64,000 bases of DNA from Pseudogymnoascus destructans (Eukaryota > Ascomycota > Leotiomycetes > Thelebolales > Thelebolaceae): NCBI RefSeq assembly GCF_001641265.1, contig NW_020167544.1, positions 186,001 through 250,000 on the forward strand. The letters are read 5' to 3'. Both the position numbers and the translations under genes were made by a program. The notes under the pieces are model-generated. The model saw only the letters and a list, made by a program, of their open reading frames with translations, made no database searches and was not told where the DNA came from. Below, in pieces: positions 1-10,373 of the stretch (position 1 is its first letter; every line of letters starts with the position of its first letter).

Positions 1-2
1 AT

Positions 3-323
3 GTCTCACTACTGGAACCAGCAAGAGGAAATACCCCAATTGCGACCGACACCGAACTCCAACCCGAGAATGAGATAATCGAATATGAGGTCGAAGCAAT
101 CCTAGACAGAAGGTTAGTAGGACGTCAAGAAGAGTTTTTGATAAAATGGGAAAATTACGAACCTACGGATAATTCGTGGGAACCAACAAGGAACATCAGC
201 AAAGAACTGCTGGAGGAATATCGACACCGCCATCCGCCAGCCATTGATCCCAAGATGCAGGGGAGTAGGCCAGTGGATCAGAGGAAGCGGGGGTCCCGGT
301 CACAGACGAGGAGGCAGCGCTAA
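3..323 (+). CDS. gypsy integrase C-terminus with chromodomain (partial)
   Basis: The frame is open from the left window edge to a stop at 321-323. It begins with VSLLEPARGNT, which matches the conserved end of the integrase C-terminal domain of Ty3/gypsy elements. A chromodomain follows (about residues 26-80) with the classic FLIKWENY and the W of NSWEP seen in HP1-like folds. The last ~25 residues are basic and probably disordered. Only the last ~106 residues of a polyprotein of more than 1000 residues are present. Its 3' half overlaps the antisense Cys-rich ORF. Confidence 0.85.
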   Translation, partial: VSLLEPARGNTPIATDTELQPENEIIEYEVEAILDRRLVGRQEEFLIKWENYEPTDNSWEPTRNISKELLEEYRHRHPPAIDPKMQGSRPVDQRKRGSRSQTRRQR

Positions 324-762
324 CTGCCTGTTCCTCGACCTCAACAGCGTCACGCTTCTCAGCAGCCACACGTTCGGCCTCCTCTGCCGCATCAAGCTCG
401 TCGAGGGTTTTCAAACCTCGCCGGAGCATATCTTTACCACGGGTTCGGATGAGGCGTTTCTGCTTCCGCAGACGAAGTAACTTCGAAAGGGTTTCTTCCT
501 CTTCGCGATCCAGGCGATCCTCCTCCCGTTCGAGCTTCACCCAGTCGGGATGCTCAGGACCCATACAGTCACATTTTTCTTTTAAGTTGCGACGAACGCA
601 CTCGGCGCACCGCCGTGAATCATTTGGAGACGACACGCAAGTAACGTTTCGCCTCACGCAGTTCGAGCAAGAATCCATTTCGGGTAGTTCGTATCCGTGG
701 TTCTTTATTCGACGGACAAGATCGTTGCGTTCCTGGAGTTTGCGGGCAGTGTCAGTAGGCAT
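196..762 (-). CDS. antisense Cys-rich coiled-coil protein inside the gypsy element
   Basis: An ORF of about 188 codons runs against pol and overlaps its end by ~130 bp. I prefer the ATG at 762 (MPTDTARKLQERNDLV); another in-frame ATG lies at 810. Residues ~30-70 carry six cysteines as CSNC, C, CAEC and CDC-like pairs, which could bind zinc. They are followed by a long Glu/Arg-rich helix (EREEDRLDREEEETLSKLLRLRKQKR) likely to be a coiled coil. The architecture resembles hypothetical proteins often annotated in Helotiales genomes at transposon loci (recollection, not searched). It is either a genuine element-encoded antisense gene or a cellular gene captured by the element. Function unknown. 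Confidence 0.55.
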   Translation of the reverse strand: MPTDTARKLQERNDLVRRIKNHGYELPEMDSCSNCVRRNVTCVSSPNDSRRCAECVRRNLKEKCDCMGPEHPDWVKLEREEDRLDREEEETLSKLLRLRKQKRLIRTRGKDMLRRGLKTLDELDAAEEAERVAAEKRDAVEVEEQAVSAASSSVTGTPASSDPLAYSPASWDQWLADGGVDIPPAVLC

Positions 763-841
763 GTTGCATGTTGAAGGACTCGCTGAGGAGCAGCAGAGTC
801 CCGGGGACATGGACGTACTTATAGGATTCGAGACGAATGCC

Positions 842-858
842 CAGGGGAAGGGAGCGAG
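842..858 (+). other. polypurine tract of the gypsy element
   Basis: A purine-rich run (AGGGGAAGGGAGCGAG) sits immediately 5' of the TGTTACG start of the LTR, the expected place for the plus-strand primer of an LTR retrotransposon. Confidence 0.7.
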
Positions 859-1333
859 TGTTACGACGGAACAAGAAGGCTGGCCAACTACAGGACAGGA
901 AGGAGGGAGGTCGCATGAGACCGGCCCTGGTACCTGGAGGGGCAGCGGGGAATAGTAGTTCCGAAAGTATCACGTGACGGACTTGCAGGATGATGAGAAG
1001 AGTCCTAAGAGTCCAGGACTCCGAGGACTCGAGTGAGTTCCCAGGAGTCCACTAGGCACGTGATGGACTCGCAGGATGATGAGAAGAGTCCTAAGAGTCC
1101 AGGACTCCGAGGACTCGAGTGAGTTTCCAAGAGTCCACTAGGCACGACGCCACTATATAAGTAGATAGTATTTCCTTAGATAGGAGCTTCGTGCTCAACT
1201 CAATACAGTATTTGTTATATACTAGTAACGTGTTACTTGAAGCCTTTGTGTCTGATCCCCTGCCTCCTCTGATAAGTAAACCTTTACGCAAGAGAACCTC
1301 TGTGTCTTCTATCGTTTAGAAGTCAGCGTTACA
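859..1333 (+). repeat. 3' long terminal repeat of the gypsy element
   Basis: The ~475-bp segment starts TGTTACG after the polypurine tract and ends GTTACA. Its U3 part holds two 86-bp tandem units (971-1056 and 1057-1142), each starting with the palindrome CACGTG or its variant and containing AGTCC/GGACT blocks. A TATA box (CTATATAAG) follows at about 1152. This is a typical LTR promoter with duplicated upstream elements. No second copy in the window confirms the ends. Confidence 0.7.
1150..1160 (+). promoter_or_regulatory. TATA box of the LTR
   Basis: CTATATAAG lies just downstream of the duplicated U3 units, as expected for the retrotransposon promoter. Confidence 0.5.
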
Positions 1334-2133
1334 TCAGGGATAAGTCAGAGGTTAGTACCTCACTGACTTTTCAGAAACAAGGAGTAACAAGATCAATGCT
1401 TGGAAGCTTGGAAAAGACGTGGAAGTATGTGATAGTCGATTTACTGTATTGTCTGCTTGCCCTTTCTTAAGGAAAGGGCAATCCTATTTATGCTAAAGGA
1501 GTGTAGTTCTCTCATTTTCCAAGACTTTCCATGACTAACCAGGCTTGGTAACTGTAGTCGACATAAGAGAATCCCATAGAACCATCTCCTAGGTTCCTAG
1601 CCTATAGGAAGTGAAAGGAGGTCCAAGGTCAGAGTACCCCTATAGACAAAGAGCTATCGTTCATGTTCATAGGCCTCTAGTTGATAGAGATATGTCATGT
1701 GTAATTAGCCCAGTAACTAAGGAGTGATGTCATGTAATGAATCATAGAGGGTTGTAGAGATATGCTATGTGGTCATATCGGCCCAGTAACTAAGGAGCAA
1801 TGACGTGTAATGAATCATAGAGGGTTGTAGCAATCGTTGAGTAGTATTGCTCTTGTTGTTGGTCTGACAAGCCAAAATATGTATAGTGACTTGTAGGTTT
1901 GAGGAGGAGATTTCTAAGTTTGCTCTTGAGTTTGATAGCAAACTGAGTGCAACGAATGTCAGTATGACATTTAGCATAAATAGGATTGCCCTTTCCTTAA
2001 GAAAGGGCAAGCAGACAATACAGTAAATCGACTATCACATACTTCCATATCTTTTCCAAGCTTCCAAGCATTGATCTTGTTACTCCTTGTTTCTGAAAAG
2101 TCAGTGAGGTACTAACCTCTGACTTATCCCTGA
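1334..2133. mobile_element. fold-back element with 164-bp terminal inverted repeats
   Basis: The sequence 1334-1497 reappears reverse-complemented at 1970-2133 without indels; by eye only about two bases differ. Ends are TCAGGGATAAGTCAGAGG at the left and the complement at the right. Each arm holds a near-palindrome around GCCCTTTCTTAAGGAAAGGGC. The 472-bp middle has no credible gene but contains a ~70-bp direct duplication (about 1686-1756 and 1757-1830). The form fits a non-autonomous DNA transposon or fold-back/MITE-like element. The CAGGG-type ends would suit hAT, but I see no matching 8-bp target duplication (CGTTACAT at the left, AGTTCTCA at the right). Confidence 0.7.
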
Positions 2134-2271
2134 GTTCTCAGACTCAACATTTGTTACAACTTGTCTGAACCACTTCACTACATCATACACCTGATTGCTG
2201 CGTTGTGGAATAGTCTAAGCTACGACCCTTTGGCTCTTTTTCCTAAGACAGTGTGTTGTCTTAGTAAAATC

Positions 2272-3092
2272 ATCCCTTCCTTGGGTGGCTAGATTCTCAC
2301 ATCTGGTGCACCATTACAATCCGCCCAACTGAGAAGTTACAAGGCTCTTCTTATCCAACTCTCAACTATGCTGTTCCGCAGTATATGGGAATGATAAAGA
2401 AGCTCGAAGATATGAGAAGTGAGCTACCAGAACTAAGCCCAATTGCCAATGCCACGTTCATTGTATTAAAGAAGCTTAACGACTACTATACTCTAGCAAC
2501 AAATCAGCAACAGAGTCACTCTACAATTGCTACAATTTGTGATCCTCGGTATAATTTTAACGTCTTCAATATTATATGGAAAGATAGCACACAGTGAACC
2601 AAAAGGAACAGGGCGAAAGCACAGTGGCAGGACTGCTTCTACCGATATTCAGGCCGTGAGTCTGATATTCGAGCAGCAAACGTTATTAATAGTATTGAAG
2701 ATGAGGATCTAGATACAGAGCAAGCTATGAATATCAATGTAGACTCAGAAGACGAGTTATATGTATCACAAAGCCATCACGATACTGAGCCGGAATGGAA
2801 GCGATGGATGAAGGAGCCAACAGTTGGTAGGGACACAGATATTCTCAAGTATTGGCAGAGTAAGCAATACCAATATCCGTTGATTGCTTGTATAGCGAAG
2901 GACTACCTGGCTATTCCAGCTACCTCAGCAGACTCAGAACGAGTATTTAGTGTCGGCGGTGATATTATCACAAAGAAACGGAACCGGCTATCGCCTTCTA
3001 CACTTAGATATCTACTTTGCTTACGGAAGTGGGGTGTTATATCACAAGGCGACGACGAAGACAGCGGCGATGATGCATATAATGAGAGTTAG
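2272..3092 (+). pseudogene. hAT-family transposase, C-terminal half, broken
   Basis: One frame is open from about 2272 to the stop at 3092 except for a single in-frame TGA at 2595-2597. Upstream of it PTLNYAVPQY and ATICDPRYNFNVFN match the RNase H-like core of fungal hAT transposases. Downstream there is the hAT C-terminal dimerisation domain, with YPLIACIAKDYLAIPATSADSERVFS and the NRLSPSTL helix. The N-terminal half, with the BED finger and first catalytic Asp, is missing. The TGA follows CAG and could come from CGA by a C-to-T change of the kind RIP makes. The element is dead as seen here. Confidence 0.8.
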
Positions 3093-3139
3093 ATTAGTAT
3101 ATATCAATTTCTATTTTATATGCGAGTACTACTCAGGGT

Positions 3140-3225
3140 ATTCGAGTACTGGTATTTGAGCTTCAATTATGAGTATTCTACTCGAGGATGCTAGTAGTAT
3201 TCAGAGTGGTATTCGGGCAACACTG
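3140..3225. repeat. putative right terminus of the hAT element
   Basis: The stretch ending GGTATTCGGGCAACACTG reads on the other strand as CAGTGTTGCCCGAATACC, a typical hAT terminal inverted repeat start (CAGTG). The element would end at 3225, about 130 bp after the transposase stop. Sub-repeats such as GAGTATTC/GAGTACT occur inside. No matching left terminus is visible, so the 5' end is probably lost. 3226-3462 shows nothing recognisable. Confidence 0.5.
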
Positions 3226-3462
3226 GTGACTGTTCGTGCCAATGTACAGTAGGAGCTACGACGTTCTGTAGCAAATCCGTGAAGATTCATTGCTAACTGA
3301 ATAGATGGTGGTATGGTGCCAAATATTTGTGCGTGGCCGCTTCAGGACTGTATATACACAAATGTATTCAATGTATTCGTTGCCGTATTTATCGTTAACT
3401 ATCATCAATCTATCATTTAAATGTGACACCTGCTAAATCTCCCAAAAAATAGATGGCCACAT

Positions 3463-5797
3463 CTAAGTGGTCTTCTCTCTCGCCCGCTTTCCCGCCATCG
3501 TTAGTCCATCCGTCTCACGCTCTCTTCCATGATCATCCACGGCCTGCTCCAACTCATCGCCCCCTTCCTCATATAACGCCCCATCATCCGCATTCCAATC
3601 CGTATCCTCATCCGTAGTCCCCATCCCACCATTACCATCCTCCCCATCACCCTTCCACAGCTTCCTCATCTCATCCTCACTGATAATACTCTCAATACTC
3701 CCCCTTCTAACATGCTGTCTCGTCGCCGCCCTCCCCCTCTCAACCGCCCTCTCCACTTTCATCCGATTCCCCAAATACTGTAACTTGGGAAACGTACTCT
3801 GCTGCCCTGTCTGCAGCATGTACGCCAAGCGCGTTGGATCCGGATCGCTGAGGATGCGGAGGAAATCCGTGATGCGGCCGCGCGGCCACACCGTGATGGT
3901 ACCGGAGAACTGCTGCAGCCAGACCTGGCTCCAGTCTTGGCCCATGGGCCGGGGAAGGAGCTCGAGGTGTCGCACGACCTTGAGCCACTTGGTCAGATCG
4001 AGCTTTAAGTACTGCTCGGTAGCGGAGCCGAGGAAGCCACCGCGCCAGCCACGGCCGCGGCGGTGGGCGACGGGCTCGCCGATCGTGCCGCGCGAGGAGA
4101 AGAAGAAAAGGTTGATGTGCGGGTTCACCTGGCTCACGAGGGAGAAGTTGACGTTGAAATGGAGGTTTAGCGCGCGCAGTGGTACGTCAGTGCGGAGAGA
4201 CCCATCTTTCCATTTGTGGCCGAAGGAATAGGGTGCTAATGTGCCGTTTGGCAGTTTGGTCATCAGCACCACGGGGTTGAGGATTCCGGGGACGGCGGCG
4301 GAGGCGAGGACTGCGGACCATATCACACAGTCGGGTGAGGTGAGGTAGTTCAGTAGGAGAGTCGGGGAGTGCGGGTCTGCTGGGATACAAGACACGTTCA
4401 GGATCCTACCAGTCCGTTCGTACGCTTCGCGGAAGGTGAGTGAGCCGTGAGAGAACCAACTGCATCGTCTCGCCCAGTCTATTGAATCGAAGCGTGAGCC
4501 AGTCTTCCACCACCGCGGGAACCAGGTTGTGAAGGGCTCGGAGCAGGCGTCGATCTTGGCGGCGAGGGCAGGCACGAGGAGGGCTTTCAGTTCTTCGTTG
4601 GTGCGGGTTGCTGTGAGTGCTGCTACCAAGGCGCCGCCAGAAGTACCGGTGATGACGTCTGGGAGAAGGTCGGCGTCGAGGAGGGCTTTGACAACGCCAA
4701 AGTGGTAATATGCGAAGGAAGCACCACCCGAAAGGCAGAGTGCTGTTCGGCCTACATTGGTGTACATGTGCTTGAATATGACCCGCTTCTCTTCTTGTGT
4801 TAATTTCTTCGTCCGAGAGAGGGTTTGCACGCCTTTTTCAACTGCAAAGATAAGTTAGTTAATGACCTTGAGCATCTTGGGCTTGGAGGATTTTACCTTC
4901 ATCGACGAATTCCTGGACCAGGTTCTTCGTTCCAAAGTATGTTTGACTATACAACCTGTTGCTCTCCACTCCTACGAAATTGTTCTTCACACAAGCCTGC
5001 ACCAAGTTCTTCAACTCTTCAATCGGCCTCGTGCCATATTTGCTGCTCCCACCTTCGAGTCCCTCTTCGGCCTCGGCCCTCCTCCTTTGCCTTCGCAGGC
5101 TATCAAGCACCCTTCTAATCGTTTTGTGATCGTAATATGCAAACTCATCATCCTCCTTCCACTTGTCGTTACCCAAAAACGTATCCATTTCCTGCGCCAG
5201 CTTCACCCAATCCGCATAGCTGGTCGCGGCTCGCATCTTTTTCCGGAGCATGCTGCGTGTGCCCCTCAAGGCGACGAATTGCTCGTACAACCAAATATAA
5301 AGCCGTGTCAGAAGATATGATACCCCCAGTCCCGATACCCATAACATGACAATGAAGAGCATAGGCCACTTCAGCAGCGAGTATAGGTATCCCTCCCTCG
5401 TCTCATCCGTTGTCCTCATCAAGCCCTTCCGCCTCCTAACTTTCTTCCCCGTTTTCCCGTTCCCTCCTTTCCTCCTAACCCTCTCATGTACCGGGGCCCA
5501 ATCATTCTTGCTCGTTATAAACAGACTCGTCTGGCTGCCCTTTCGCGACTGTGTTCTGTCTCTTCTGCTTGGGCTCCAGTTCATGCGATCCAACCTCGGT
5601 GTGTCGACGCCGTTGCTTATGATTGCGCTCGCATCGTCGCCAATAGGCTCGAGGTCTGGCGCAGCAAGAGCCTTCGCAAATGCTGCTAGATCGTCTTCGG
5701 AGACAAACTGTACTTGCGAGTCGGGCAGGAGAGAGATGTCGTAACCCGCCCTTGAATCTGGTGGGGGGCCATCTGTAGCTTTCCGGCGGTCAGCCAT
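3463..5797 (-). CDS. patatin-domain triacylglycerol lipase (Tgl3/4/5-like)
   Basis: Two exons, 5797-4897 and 4841-3463, with a 55-bp intron (4842-4896) containing a CTAAC branch site; 759 aa. The N-terminal third is hydrophilic with a hydrophobic segment at about residues 136-165 (LLKWPMLFIVMLWVSGLGVSY) that should anchor it to a membrane or lipid droplet. A DUF3336-type region follows, then the patatin domain. This has the glycine-rich oxyanion loop CLSGGASFAYYHFG, the nucleophile elbow GTSGG (near residue 366) and a KDG motif that supplies the Asp of the Ser-Asp dyad. The C-terminus is acidic and disordered. Family members hydrolyse stored triacylglycerol in lipid droplets. Which of Tgl3, 4 or 5 it matches I cannot tell. 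Confidence 0.88.
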
Positions 5798-7117
5798 TCT
5801 AAATCGAAGCTTATAGTTGTTGTTCTCTGCAGTTGAGTGCAGGTACAGGAGCAGGTCTATGTATAGAGATTCATCGCGTTAAGGTCTCACATCGAAATGC
5901 TCGTGACATGGTGGGCTACGTGGATTTATTCTTTGTTGGGCTTTGAGCATGTCAGTTGCACCGATTGTGACCGCGGCTTGTACCGCAACAATGAGGTCAC
6001 CAGCTGATCTAGTGGATATCAAAACTGGGCACGTCTCCTTTCGTGATCCGCGCTGAAACGAACCGGGAAGAATCCAAAAATACCGATTATCAGACCGAGC
6101 AGATGTTCGCAAAATGCGAGCATGATACGCAAATAATTCATATTGTAGTCCATGTACCGGTCTTTCGCTCTTTTACTAAGTTGAGGAAGACGCCTTCGTA
6201 GACAGCCCTGAACTTTGTCACCGACTTAGTCTCAATTGCTCCTTAAAGAGCGATTGAATACGCAGGCTGATGACCTAGTATTATCTGTCTTTAAGTTGTT
6301 TATGAGTATGGTAAAGGATCAGTATGGGCAGAGTAATGCAAGAGTGTAGGGAGGGCAGTAGGAAAGTGAGAACAGGAACGTCGATAATCCTGTAATTACT
6401 TCGTAGTTCTAGCAAGTCGATCATTAGATCCAGGAACTACAGGAAGGCCAAGCTGAATTAAAGCAAGGCTAGACTACAATGATATCTCTTCTTCAGCAGG
6501 CTTTACACAGGCCTATCTAACGAAGCGTTCTAATCGAAAGTACAGGTAGCAGCGAAGAATATGACAGGGTAGAGGGTTGGCAAGTAATACATATATATCC
6601 TAGCTAGTACAAAGAAGGTATTCCTCTACTGTTGGTGGAGGCACCAGAAACCTCGTTCCAATCAAGTTACCCCGTATACAAGTATAACAGTTCGTTAATA
6701 GTATCGCAGCTTTGAAGGAGCTGCTATAGGATGCGACTGTAGCTGTAGCTCTTTATCAAAACCTACGTACGTCTATAACTGTTGCGTTAATCCAAAGGCA
6801 TTTTCAACTGCAATTCTCACAGATGATAAGAGTAGTGTTAAACTGCTTCCCCTTAGAAGGAAGATATCGGTGGCTATGCGCACAAGTATACAGAGCCAGT
6901 TGGATCGACGCCGCATGAGGGGCTTAGTTTTAGGATTGAAGCTTCATTGTGATTCTTAAAAACGTAGGCACATAAAACGCATTCGGATTAATCGCCGAAA
7001 AAGAGTAGACCGGTAAAATCCATTGCAAAACTCCTCTTCTTATGATATACTCGTCCGAACTGTATCCTCCCGCTGCTCTCCCAACTCCCCTCCGCTTCGT
7101 CGGTATGCTCGTGTCGT
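5798..7117. other. intergenic region between the lipase and SAR1
   Basis: Divided between the lipase promoter (about 5800-6150) and the SAR1 3' flank. The middle, about 6170-6900, has many stop codons in all frames and no recognisable protein; it may be an old degraded repeat, but nothing proves this. Confidence 0.4.
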
Positions 7118-8020
7118 CTAAACGTACTGGGACAACCATCTGATCGCATCTCCGTAACCTGAATAAAGTTAGCATCGCGTCAATATAGCACTTCGAGTGA
7201 GGCCGCTGGTGCTTACCCTGTCTCATGACAACAGAGCACATGAACACCTCGATCGGCCTAATCCCCTCAAGAGGCACCTTGCCCTTGCCAGTTGTCTGGT
7301 AGAGGCCAAGTTGATGCCTCAGCTCATCCTCCGAAACGGCGTCTGGGTGGTCGATCTTGTTTCCTAGGATAACGAATGGGACCTTCTGGAGCTCCTCCAT
7401 GGAGAGGAGGGCATCGAGCTCGGCCTTGGACTCGGAGAGACGCTCGTGGTCCTTGGCGTCAACGAGGAATACGATACCGGAGACCTCTGGGAAATAATCT
7501 TTCCATAGACGGCGAGCTATAATGGACCGCCGGTTATTTAGCTGTCACAATAAAATTCGGACTAGCTCCGGCAAGGGAGTCGTACCTTGTTGATGTCCGC
7601 CCAAATCGAATGTTGTGAATTTGACATTGCCGATGGCAAGCTCCTCGGATGCTGCACTCCTGTCAGAACCTTCCTATTATACCATATTGCCACAATATTT
7701 GCCTACTAGGATGTAAGGTTGGTTGAAGAATCGCAACACGGTCGTTCTGTAAGGGCCACATGTTAGCTATTTGCCATTCCACCACGGGCCGCTTGCCAGC
7801 ATGCTGCGCCGGCAGCTGATAATCCAATGCTCTTACCTTCAACATGTGCAACAAGGTCGTCTTTCCGGCATTGTCAAGACCCAGGAACAGCAGCTTGGCG
7901 TGCTTATTGAGGAGTCCAAGGGATGACAGGACGTCCCAGACTATCATATCTCAACGTCAGCATATTTCCACGGCTGAAGCCACCCATGGCACTTCACGTA
8001 CACCAACTGATCATCCACAT
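7118..8020 (-). CDS. sar1: Sar1, small GTPase of COPII vesicles
   Basis: Six exons: 8020-8002, 7940-7837, 7746-7707, 7651-7586, 7516-7217, 7158-7118. They sum to 570 nt, giving 189 aa, exactly the usual Sar1 length. Introns are 61, 90, 55, 69 and 58 bp, all GT-AG. The 19-nt first exon encodes MWMISWF, the start of the amphipathic N-terminal helix that inserts into the ER membrane. P-loop GLDNAGKTTLL, switch I with LQPTLHPTSEEL, switch II DLGGHQQARRLW, the NKID guanine motif and the C-terminus RWLSQYV are all present. Sar1-GTP recruits Sec23/24 at ER exit sites. Nothing looks unusual except the very short first exon, which automated prediction could miss. Confidence 0.97.
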
Positions 8021-8455
8021 ATTGAAGACCGGTTGTGGGTATTTGAGGTTGAGATATTTGTGTTGAAGTGGTTGCTAGTGGCAAAGCTGTTCTTGTCGGG
8101 ATGGTGAGCACTTCTGGGCCGATGTCGACAGCTTTGATCGGGCAAAATTCGGTGGCCTCAGGCTTCACTTTTCGCACAAGATCTACCACATGTCACAAAA
8201 CAGAATCACTTTTCATATCAGTGGATAACAGTTACCTCTAAAAAAATGGTATATTTGTTTCGTTTATATATAAACCTGTAGCTGATTTTTAAGCCCGTAA
8301 AAGCTGTTTCCAGCCATCTTTTCTTCCCATCTCTTCCAACCTACAATATTTCATAACCCTTCCACGCCAGCCTACTCTACGAAGCCCTGAATTGTATAAT
8401 ATCATAAGTGTTATACAGCAGAAGATGCTCTCTCGTCAATGAATCGTACCTCTGA
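8021..8455. other. intergenic: SAR1 promoter and 3' flank of the LCHN-like gene
   Basis: 435 bp between two genes on the minus strand. It should hold the SAR1 5' UTR and promoter. AT-rich runs occur near 8240-8290, but I see no clear conserved element. Confidence 0.4.
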
Positions 8456-10373
8456 TTAACAAATCTTGACACCACAGATATCAACACTGTGGCTCTCAAC
8501 CTTCGCACTGCGGTCAAAGTATGTCTTCATCATGTCTTCTGTGAAGCTGCGATCATCAGCACTCCACTCGTCGAGACCCATTCGTTTGATGTCAGCTCTG
8601 CTGATAATTATGGGGGGTGCCTCGGATTCATCTCTGCTAGCGCCAAGCCGCAGAGGAGCAATATCGTCATCATCAGAATCAGCAGCATCGACAATGTCTG
8701 ACAGTATATTTAGTATAAGCGTTGTCAACCGGTGGAAGTACGCGATAATGGCAAGCTCTTTCTTTGCACTTGAATCGGCGCTGTGAGAAAGTGTGCTGGC
8801 GCCTGAAAATGTACGTCCCTTGGACGTTCGAGGTGCTTGAGGTTCAAGTGATAGCCCATCAAGGAGTGAGTTATCAAGGTCCGTCTCATCGTCGAGAGCG
8901 ATGCTTCGCTCGCCAGCTGAAGCCCACCATATAAAGCCCGTATAGGCCAGTGCCGTCCACGACACAGGTTCAACTATGGCATCTGTATCCGGAAGACTCG
9001 ACAGTGGATATTCTGGCACTAGGGACTCTACCAAAGTTGTGCTCGTATCGGAACGACGAAGTCTCCCTCCGTTGTCATTTCTTTCCGGGCTAGGATTTTG
9101 CGGTTCGACCTTGGCCCGGGAGAGACCCCACATCAGACTTCTATAGCGGCGGAGGTCTCGCTGGGTGGCTTTAACACCATTTCCACTGGGAAATTTGACG
9201 TCAGGCCAGACTTTCTCCACAGCATCTTGAGAATGCGCAAGAGGCATGGTGACAAGCACATCATAAAGTTTTGCTTTTGTGGACAAAATTCCATCTGTCG
9301 TGCAGGCAATCCAGCCCTGCCCCAGACCTTCCTCTTCGTCAGAATCATCGCCGGCTACTGCTTCAGGCTGTGTCGACGCTAAAAGATCCTCTTCTAAGAG
9401 GGGTATATCATGCACACCGATAGAAAACAAAGGCCGTAAGCGCTGGGACGGCGATCTAGTGCTGATGAGATTTGAGACTGCAAGGGGAATATTGGAGAGG
9501 ACAGATAAGTCATAAACTATCTCCTGTTAGCTAAACACTTTTGACTATAGGAACCTCAAGTTATTACCAAAGTCACAGGTTTCCTGAACTGGTGCATGGC
9601 AGGAAATTAGGATGCGCTTCCGCAGCAACGCAGACCGATAAATAGGAAATACAAGAGGCCCGAACGTATCCAGAAGCGTGGTCAGACTCCAAGCAGGGTG
9701 ATAAAGTGATAAGCTCTGTCCCGGAGGTATCAATGCGGCCCCATCCGATGCCGAGCGGGTCCTCGAGTGCCCATCGTTATGTATAAGTCGACCTGGCAGA
9801 GGCTTGAATACCAAGCTTGAAGGCGAGTCGAGGATGGAGTCGAATTGCGCGGAGCCCTTGCCGTCTTGCAACTTATGCGTGTCCCAGTATTCCTCCAGCA
9901 GAGCCAAGTCCGGAGTTTCAACGGCTAGTTTTCTGGAATCTGGTTAATACTGGGCAATGGCACGCGACTGAACGGTCAACATACTCAGCTAACTGCTTCA
10001 GATTCTCTGCATGCATCCAACTCCTTCCCAGCCTGCCGTAACTCAAAGGAACCAGCACGCCCACAGCTATCATACGCGCATTTCGCGACTCCTCAGAGGC
10101 CTCTGTGCTAATAAATGCGCTCAGTCCCGCATGCTTCCCATGCACGAAATAAATCAGGTCTTCCTTCACTGTATGTAACCCGGATGGCAGGCTTTTGTAC
10201 TCGACGCCGCCATCGAGGTCGATCCCAGGGAGGGCGCTCTTCCAGCTTATCGCATAGCCAGTTTTGGCGTCGAAGCGGATGAGAAAGAGGGCAGAGATGA
10301 ATGGTAGGTCGGAGAATTGCGCATCTGATACATCTAGCCTCATTGGCTCTTGGCCTCGCCGGACAGCAGCCAT
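8456..10373 (-). CDS. LCHN/DENND11-like protein (DUF2347 and DUF4484 type)
   Basis: Three exons, 10373-9985, 9932-9568 and 9516-8456; introns of 52 and 51 bp; 604 aa. The N-terminal part (ALFLIRFDAKTGYAISWKSA, GVLVPLSYGRLGRSW) resembles the longin/uDENN-like start of LCHN proteins. The middle has YRSALLRKRILISCHAPVQETCDF, typical of the DENN core, then Ser/Asp-rich linkers. It ends with the short conserved tail YFDRSAKVESHSVDICGVKIC. Animal and fission yeast relatives (DENND11, Anr2) are thought to act in Rab or membrane-traffic signalling; that role is inference here. The N-terminal ATG at 10371-10373 is the first in frame. Confidence 0.7.

Larger units (their letters stand above)
1..1333 (+). 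mobile_element. Ty3/gypsy chromodomain retrotransposon, 3' part
   Basis: The window opens inside the pol gene of an LTR retrotransposon. In order there is the integrase C-terminal tail with a chromodomain (3-323), a non-pol region with an antisense Cys-rich ORF, a purine-rich polypurine tract (about 842-858), and a 3' LTR that starts TGTTACG at 859 and ends GTTACA at 1333. The 5' LTR and most of gag-pol lie outside the window, so age and completeness cannot be judged. Chromodomain integrases target heterochromatin in known chromoviruses; that role is family knowledge, not visible here. The right edge directly abuts a fold-back element. Confidence 0.85.

Noticed and set aside
2133..2340. Primer-binding site or second LTR next to the fold-back element (TCTGGTGCACC near 2300)
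   Set aside because: This stretch is in frame with the hAT transposase relic (open from 2272), which explains it better.
6170..6900. Degenerate transposon between the lipase and SAR1 genes
   Set aside because: No readable protein motif, terminal repeat or target duplication; only a vague impression of old repeat DNA.
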